A stretch of 64,000 nucleotides of DNA from Clostridiales bacterium COT073_COT-073 (lineage in GTDB: Bacteria; Bacillota; Clostridia; Lachnospirales; Vallitaleaceae), in contig RQYD01000009.1 in the NCBI GenBank assembly GCA_003858485.1, forward strand, positions 1-64,000, in the 5' to 3' direction. Position 1 is the stretch's first letter. Each line of letters begins with the position of its first letter. Positions 59,547-64,000 of the stretch are shown piece by piece. Below the pieces are notes generated by a model. That model did no database searches. It was not told the origin of the DNA and worked only from the letters and a program-made list of their open reading frames with translations. A program made the position numbers and the translations under genes.

Positions 59547-60314
59547 ATGGAATTAGCAGAACAAAATGCCTTGTGGGAGGAATACAGTAAAACGCATAAT
59601 GAAAAGCTGAAGGAAAAATTGATTATTGAATATTCGCAGCTGGTCAAATATGTTGCCGGGCGTTTGAATATGTATTTGGGCAATAATGTTGATTTTGATG
59701 ACCTGGTAGGTTATGGCGTTTTTGGATTGATTGATGCGATAGATAAATTTGATTATTCCAAAGGAAATAAATTCGAAACATATGCTTCCCTCCGAATTCG
59801 TGGAGAAATATTGGATAATATTCGGCGAATGGATTGGGTACCCCGTTCTTTGCGGAAGAAAAAAAGGATGTTGGATGCAGCTGTCCAAAAACTGGAATTA
59901 GATGAAACCAATGACCGATATGATGAGTTGATTGCTGAAGAATTGAATATTTCCGTTGATGAGTACTATCGCTGGGAAAACCAAACCAAAGCTCTGCATT
60001 TATCTTCTTTGGATGAGCATATTGAACAAAATGGAGAACTTTCGGTGCAAAGTTTAGAATACCGAAGATTTGAACAGCCTTTTGACCGAATGGGCCGTGA
60101 AGAAACAAAAGAGCAGTTGATTGAGGCACTAAATACTTTAACGGATAAAGAAAAAAAGGTAATTTCTTTGTATTATTATGATGAGCTGACATTAAAGGAA
60201 ATTAGTATGGTCTTAGGTGTGTCTGAGTCAAGAGTATCTCAGCTGCATACCAAATCTCTGCGTAAAATGAAAAAGTTTTTAGGCAATGATGTAGAATTAC
60301 TGGCATATATATAG
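59547..60314 (+). CDS. sigD: RNA polymerase sigma factor SigD (FliA/WhiG family)
   Basis: Flagellar sigma-28, which transcribes late genes such as flagellin. The 255-residue protein has region 2 (EYSQLVKYVAGRLNMYLG; VDFDDLVGYGVFGLIDAIDK; FETYASLRIRGEILDNIRRM), the family signature DWVPRSLR, region 3, and region 4 (LTDKEKKVISLYYYDELTLK, then SRVSQLHTKSLRKMK). AGAGGTGA precedes the ATG. The anti-sigma gene flgM is not in the window. Position late in the cluster matches B. subtilis, where promoter distance helps set sigD expression. Confidence 0.97.
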   Translation: MELAEQNALWEEYSKTHNEKLKEKLIIEYSQLVKYVAGRLNMYLGNNVDFDDLVGYGVFGLIDAIDKFDYSKGNKFETYASLRIRGEILDNIRRMDWVPRSLRKKKRMLDAAVQKLELDETNDRYDELIAEELNISVDEYYRWENQTKALHLSSLDEHIEQNGELSVQSLEYRRFEQPFDRMGREETKEQLIEALNTLTDKEKKVISLYYYDELTLKEISMVLGVSESRVSQLHTKSLRKMKKFLGNDVELLAYI

Positions 60315-60326
60315 GATTGGTGAAAA

Positions 60327-61703
60327 ATGGAAGAAAATAAATTAACATATGAAATTAAAATATCCAAAGATAAAATGCGGGCAGTCATCAGCTTTGAGGC
60401 TTATCAGGAAGGGCTGAGTGCAGAAGAGTTATTCAGAGAAATAGAACGACTGGGAATTCGGCAGGGAATTAATAAAGAAAAAATAAAGGAAATCGTAGAA
60501 AGCAGACATTTATTTACCGATTATGTGATTGCTGAAGGTCTGGAGCCGACAATGCCGTTTCCCGGCGAGGTTGAATATTTTTTTCAAACCGGAAAGGATA
60601 TTAAACCATCAATGGATAAAGACGGAAATGTTGACTATAAGAATTTAGGTTTAATTTCAAATGTTAAGCAGGGACAGTTATTGGCCAAATTAAAGCCGGC
60701 TGTGCCGGGTGAACCGGGAATTAATGTTTTAGGAGTTCCGCTGGCTCCGCCCCAGGTCAAGGCAGTAGTGATCCGGGCCGGTAAAAATACAGCCTTTAAT
60801 GATGATAAAACAGAAGTTTTTGCCACCAAAAATGGAATGGTTATGCTTCAGGATGGAGCAGTGATTGTAAATGATGTTTATCAGGTACCCAATAATGTTG
60901 GAACTTCAACCGGTAATATTAATTTTGAAGGCAGCGTAATTGTATCGGGCAATGTGTTGACTGGTTTTGAAGTAATTGCCAATGGAGATATTGAAGTGTT
61001 TGGTGTAGTCGAAGGCGCATATTTAAAGGCCGGAGGTAATATCATTCTGCATAGTGGAGTAACCGGAATGGGCCGGGCAGAGATTGAGACCGAGGGCAAC
61101 TTAATGACCAAATATATTGAGCAGTCAAAGGTCAAGGTGCGTGGTGATTTACATGCAGGTGCTATTTTACACAGCAATGTTTTATGTGGTGGAAATGTAA
61201 TTGTGGAAGGAAGAAAGGCCTTGATTTCTGGTGGCAGAATTGTTTCCGGAAATTATGTGGAAACCGGAACACTGGGCTCTCATATGGGAACGGTCACTGA
61301 GCTGGAAGTTGGTGTCAATCCGGTGATAGCCGAAGAATATGAGGAGCTGAAAAAGAGTTTGCCGAAAACACGGGCAGAACTGGAGCAAATTGAAAAAGTG
61401 ATTGTCTTACTCAATAAGCGACGGGAAATGACAGGCGGTCTGGATGAAGACAAACAGGAAATGTACGCCACTGCCATTAAGAATAAAATTGTTTTAAGCA
61501 CCCATTACCAAAAGATGGAAAAGGATTTTCAAAAATTAGAGGAAGAAATGAACAGTCATACAGCTGGTGAAATCAGAATTAACGGAATTGTTTATTCCGG
61601 CTCCCGGCTGACTATTAATAATGTCAATCGGATGATCACAGATGATGTACGCTCGGTCAAATTTATTCGTGAGGGTGCTGATTTAAAAATGAGCACAATT
61701 TAA
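60327..61703 (+). CDS. fapA: FapA-family polymer-forming protein (DUF342)
   Basis: A 458-residue protein of the FapA/DUF342 family. The N-terminal half is mixed alpha/beta with FPGEVEYFFQTGKDIKPSMD. A long beta-helix-like repeat region follows (about 180-340; GSVIVSGNVLTGFEVIANGD is typical), and a coiled coil lies near 345-410. Similar genes lie in many clostridial fla/che clusters next to sigD. In Vibrio FapA affects polar flagellum assembly; the Gram-positive role is not established. AGGATTGGTGA before the ATG. Confidence 0.9.
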   Translation: MEENKLTYEIKISKDKMRAVISFEAYQEGLSAEELFREIERLGIRQGINKEKIKEIVESRHLFTDYVIAEGLEPTMPFPGEVEYFFQTGKDIKPSMDKDGNVDYKNLGLISNVKQGQLLAKLKPAVPGEPGINVLGVPLAPPQVKAVVIRAGKNTAFNDDKTEVFATKNGMVMLQDGAVIVNDVYQVPNNVGTSTGNINFEGSVIVSGNVLTGFEVIANGDIEVFGVVEGAYLKAGGNIILHSGVTGMGRAEIETEGNLMTKYIEQSKVKVRGDLHAGAILHSNVLCGGNVIVEGRKALISGGRIVSGNYVETGTLGSHMGTVTELEVGVNPVIAEEYEELKKSLPKTRAELEQIEKVIVLLNKRREMTGGLDEDKQEMYATAIKNKIVLSTHYQKMEKDFQKLEEEMNSHTAGEIRINGIVYSGSRLTINNVNRMITDDVRSVKFIREGADLKMSTI

Positions 61704-61733
61704 TGCAGGGATTTGCTGGAAAGGAGTGGTGAA

Positions 61734-62054
61734 ATGGCAATCAGAGCAGTTGATATGCAGATTATGATGCCGCGAATGGCAGATCTTTCGGTCATTCACC
61801 AAGCCGAAAAGGAAAAACCAATTGTTGAGCAGCTGCACATGAGTAATCAGCAAAATAAGCAGGTTGAACATGATCGGCAGGTGGTCCGTAAAACAACCAA
61901 GCAGAATCAAATGCAGAATGAGGCAGATGCCAAGAAAAAAGGCAAAAACAGCTATACCTATCATCCGGGCAAAGGCAATTCCCAGTCAATAAAAAAAGAA
62001 GACGAACAGTCATTGGTCGGCAGTGGTCAGCATCTCCTGGATATTAAAATATAG
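61734..62054 (+). CDS. Flagellar operon small hydrophilic protein
   Basis: Not a named family, but similar small hydrophilic proteins sit in clostridial flagellar operons. The 106-residue chain starts AIRAVDMQIMMPRMADLSVI, has a Gln/Lys-rich middle with many charged residues, and ends GQHLLDIKI. It is soluble, has no Cys, and looks helical or disordered. The ATG at 61734 has AAAGGAG nearby, preferred over one at 61713. Confidence 0.75.
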   Translation: MAIRAVDMQIMMPRMADLSVIHQAEKEKPIVEQLHMSNQQNKQVEHDRQVVRKTTKQNQMQNEADAKKKGKNSYTYHPGKGNSQSIKKEDEQSLVGSGQHLLDIKI

Positions 62055-62063
62055 GAGGCCAAA

Positions 62064-62612
62064 ATGTCAGCAAATGATAAAATAATTATATTTTTGGTAT
62101 TTATGGGAATGCTCATTAGTTTTGCGGGTATCCTGGCAATTGTAATTGATAAATACCGAAAAAAGGAAAATGAAAAAAAAGAAGATGAATTGGCTGATAT
62201 TGAGGAAATGAATCAAAAGATATTGCAGATCCATGATTATGGTCAATTTTTAAGCAAGGAATTAGAAAATAAACAAAATGAAGCCATGTTGATGTATGAA
62301 ATGTTGTTGGATAAAGAAAAACAATTGCAACATCAAAATATGGAAGAAAAAAATCCATTTGCTTTTATGGCAGATCAGATGCAGGCACAAGAAACATTGG
62401 CAGCTAAACCGGAAACAAAACCAAAACTTATATCAAAAGTGGCAGAAACCAGCCGGCAAAGGAATGTACCGAAACAGGAAGCAGAAGCAGTCAACGATAA
62501 TGCTCAAATCATTAAACTATATAACCAGGGTCTGTCTGAGGAAGAAATTGCCAGACAACTGGAAATTGGGAAAGGGCAGGTGGAGTTAGTCGTGCGTTTG
62601 TTTGCTAAATAA
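62064..62612 (+). CDS. SwrB-like membrane-anchored coiled-coil protein (DUF6115 type)
   Basis: A 182-residue protein with one N-terminal membrane helix (about 7-28; IFLVFMGMLISFAGILAIVI). A charged coiled coil follows (about 30-95), then a linker. The C-terminal helix-turn-helix-like module is IIKLYNQGLSEEEIARQLEI with GKGQVELVVRL. Both the layout and the position downstream of sigD match SwrB (YlxL) of B. subtilis, which promotes basal-body maturation and SigD activity. The match is by pattern, not by alignment. TAGGAGG before the ATG. Confidence 0.65.
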   Translation: MSANDKIIIFLVFMGMLISFAGILAIVIDKYRKKENEKKEDELADIEEMNQKILQIHDYGQFLSKELENKQNEAMLMYEMLLDKEKQLQHQNMEEKNPFAFMADQMQAQETLAAKPETKPKLISKVAETSRQRNVPKQEAEAVNDNAQIIKLYNQGLSEEEIARQLEIGKGQVELVVRLFAK

Positions 62613-62637
62613 ATGGTTCGGCTACAAAGGAGAAAAA

Positions 62638-63159
62638 ATGAAACGGGAAAGTTGGAAATATATTGTTTTGGGAATTGGGCTGGGTTTTCTGATTGCTGCC
62701 GGATTGCTTCTTAAATTTGGTGGCAGGGAAAAGGCAGCTTTAACAGACAGGGAGATTATTGATAGAGCCAGAGCATTGGGAATGATCTTTTTAACTGAAG
62801 TTGGAAGTGTCAATCATTCCCCTGATAGCGAAAAGTCACAGGAAGTTATGCTAAAGCCGGAATCTGTTCCATCTAGCCAATTGTCGCCTGAAACGGAGCC
62901 AAATGGCGATGCAGCTTCAAATCCAAAAGATGAATCAAAGACAGAGGAAAAGAAAAATGACTTGAGCAAAGATTCAAAAGGCAGTTCATTTCCGCAAAAT
63001 CCGGTGGAATCAAAGCCGGAGGTTGGGTCAAGCTCACAAGATGCAGATGTCATCACCGAAGTCATCAGTGGCGATGATCCCAATGTTCCCAGCTTATTAC
63101 CACCTAAAGATCCGAATCGGCCAAAAACAGATGACGTATTTGAAAGCAATCATTTTTAG
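62638..63159 (+). CDS. Membrane-anchored low-complexity protein at the distal end of the flagellar cluster
   Basis: Not recognised. The 173-residue protein has one membrane segment (about 9-26), then a short motif LTDREIIDRARALGM (about 35-49), which resembles motifs in small MltG-like clostridial proteins but lacks the catalytic domain. The rest is Ser/Pro/Glu/Lys-rich and probably disordered outside the membrane. AAAGGAG five bases before the ATG at 62638 sets the start; an earlier in-frame ATG at 62602 lies inside the preceding gene. Confidence 0.7.
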   Translation: MKRESWKYIVLGIGLGFLIAAGLLLKFGGREKAALTDREIIDRARALGMIFLTEVGSVNHSPDSEKSQEVMLKPESVPSSQLSPETEPNGDAASNPKDESKTEEKKNDLSKDSKGSSFPQNPVESKPEVGSSSQDADVITEVISGDDPNVPSLLPPKDPNRPKTDDVFESNHF

Positions 63160-63176
63160 GCGAGGAGTTGGCCCAA

Positions 63177-63248
63177 ATGCAAACCTTAAGTGATGTGTGC
63201 AATGGATGTTTCCATGATTTAAAGAAATTAAATACAGATTTTGGCTAA
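63177..63248 (+). CDS. Candidate 23-residue CxxC microprotein
   Basis: A short frame starts ATGCAAACC, nine bases after GAGGAG, and ends TAA. It encodes a 23-residue peptide containing VCNGCFHDLKKL, with Cys-X2-Cys. The SD spacing is good and codon use is ordinary. It is the last open frame before the terminator. It could bind metal or form a disulfide, or be a chance frame; nothing else supports it. Confidence 0.4.
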   Translation: MQTLSDVCNGCFHDLKKLNTDFG

Positions 63249-63277
63249 GATACAAGGGCTATCATAACCTGAAGCAA

Positions 63278-63327
63278 AAAAGCTGTTGTCCGATGATTGT
63301 TATCGGACAACAGCTTTTCTTGTTTTT
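63278..63327. terminator. Bidirectional terminator between the flagellar cluster and tsf
   Basis: A perfect 17-bp stem: 63278-63294 (AAAAGCTGTTGTCCGAT) with 63302-63318, a 7-base loop, and CTTGTTTTT after it. An A run before the left arm gives the T tail for the minus strand, so it stops both the flagellar transcript and the convergent tsf transcript. It overlaps the tsf stop codon. Confidence 0.95.
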
Positions 63328-64000
63328 ACATTCCCATTTGTTTTGCTACTTCATCAGCAAAGTTTTCTTGCTTTTTCTCAAGTCCTTCACCGGTTTCAAA
63401 GCGAACAAAGTTTTTTACAGTGATGTTGGAACCAAGCTCTTTGGACATTTTTTCCAAATACTGAGCCACAGTTAAATCACCATCTTTGACAAAGGCCTGG
63501 TCAAGTAAGCAGATTTCACGAAGTTCTTTAGCCAGACGGCCTTTTACCATTTGCTCGATAATGTTTTCCGGTTTACCGGGGTTTTCCAAGCGCGCTTGGG
63601 TTTTTAATACTTCGGTTTCGTGAGCGATATAGTCTTGATCGACTTCATCTCTGGATACATATTTTGGATTTAAAGCAGCTACCTGCATGGCCACATCTTT
63701 TAAAACAGTAATCACTTTAGCGTTGGCGCCATCAGCTTCTGCATTAACCAGTACACCGATCTTTCCGTTCATATGATCGTAAGCAGCTACGGCACCGGCT
63801 GATTCTATTTTTTCAAAACGTCTGATTTTTAAATTTTCGCCAATAGTAGCAATTTTAGAAGCCAGTGCTTGTTCGACGGTATTGCTGTTATCTTTAGCCC
63901 AAGGCTCTGCCAATAAAGCTTCTACATCTTTAGCAGATGAAGCTAAGATATGATTAGCCACATCTTCTACAAAAGTTTTGAATTCTGCATTCTTTGCTAC
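63326..64000 (-). CDS. tsf: Elongation factor Ts, N-terminus beyond the window
   Basis: Nucleotide exchange factor for EF-Tu. The visible 224 C-terminal residues start within the family segment VAKNAEFKTFVEDVANHI, and the frame is open to the window edge, so the first 80 or so residues (the EF-Tu-binding N-terminal domain and TDCETDFV region) lie outside. MNGKIGVLVNAEADGANAKV and KDVAMQVAALNPKYVSRDEV are characteristic EF-Ts segments. rpsB is expected just upstream, outside the window. In B. subtilis rpsB-tsf follow the fla/che operon on the same strand; here tsf is inverted. Confidence 0.95.
   Translation of the reverse strand, partial: VAKNAEFKTFVEDVANHILASSAKDVEALLAEPWAKDNSNTVEQALASKIATIGENLKIRRFEKIESAGAVAAYDHMNGKIGVLVNAEADGANAKVITVLKDVAMQVAALNPKYVSRDEVDQDYIAHETEVLKTQARLENPGKPENIIEQMVKGRLAKELREICLLDQAFVKDGDLTVAQYLEKMSKELGSNITVKNFVRFETGEGLEKKQENFADEVAKQMGM

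Overview
The window reads as a chromosomal segment of a motile, AT-rich Gram-positive bacterium of the Bacillota, most likely class Clostridia. The evidence is gene content and order. There is a CodY regulator and strong Shine-Dalgarno (SD) sequences throughout. The chemotaxis set is of the CheC/CheD/FliY type. The backbone plsX-acpP-rnc-smc-ftsY ... dprA-topA-codY-fla/che matches the established Bacillus subtilis order, but flbD, motA and motB sit inside the flagellar operon, which is a clostridial habit. A secreted protein with S-layer homology domains suggests an S-layer. I cannot name a genus. I see no rRNA, tRNA, CRISPR array or insertion sequence.

Layout. (1) 0.05-5.9 kb: a terminator of an upstream gene, then pfkA, a zinc-ribbon membrane protein, a CBS-ACT protein, the potassium uptake pair ktrB/ktrA, and a SpoU-type RNA methyltransferase closed by a bidirectional terminator. 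(2) 5.99-8.98 kb, minus strand: a 995-residue exported protein with three SLH domains and three FMN-binding domains, two of which keep the covalent flavinylation motif. (3) 8.98-9.79 kb: intergenic region with a palindrome, a probable gene relic with an orphan terminator, and a consensus sigma-A promoter. (4) 9.8-15.2 kb: a maltodextrin ABC importer (binding lipoprotein and two permeases) with a GH13 amylase lipoprotein; no ATPase gene is present. (5) 15.5-22.8 kb: plsX, acpP, rnc, smc and ftsY. (6) 22.8-28.5 kb: a repeat-rich gap with a perfect 24-bp inverted repeat, then comM, dprA and topA. (7) 28.5-63.2 kb: codY followed by one very long flagellar/chemotaxis cluster. (8) 63.3 kb to the end: tsf (EF-Ts), convergent and cut by the window edge.

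The flagellar cluster is nearly complete for basal body, export gate, switch, stator and early hook: flgB-flgC-fliE-fliF-fliG-fliH-fliI-fliJ-motE/ylxF-fliK-flgD-(127 aa)-flgE-flbD-motA-motB-fliL-fliM-fliY-cheY-fliO-fliP-fliQ-fliR-flhB-flhA-flhF-flhG-PilZ-cheB-cheA-cheW-cheC-cheD-(96 aa)-sigD-fapA-(106 aa)-(SwrB-like)-(173 aa)-(23 aa candidate). Filament, cap and hook-associated genes, flgM, cheR and receptors are not in the window and must lie elsewhere. An apparent intrinsic terminator between fliE and fliF, and a hairpin plus promoter between flgE and flbD, may divide the cluster into separately tuned parts.

I did not find a clearly new defence or mobile system. The points most worth a second look are the flavinylated S-layer protein, the inverted/tandem repeat block before comM, the internal duplication in FlgD, the CBS-ACT protein tied to potassium uptake, and the uncharacterised small genes at the distal end of the flagellar operon. 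Start codons were revised from the longest open frame wherever an SD sequence decided between candidates.
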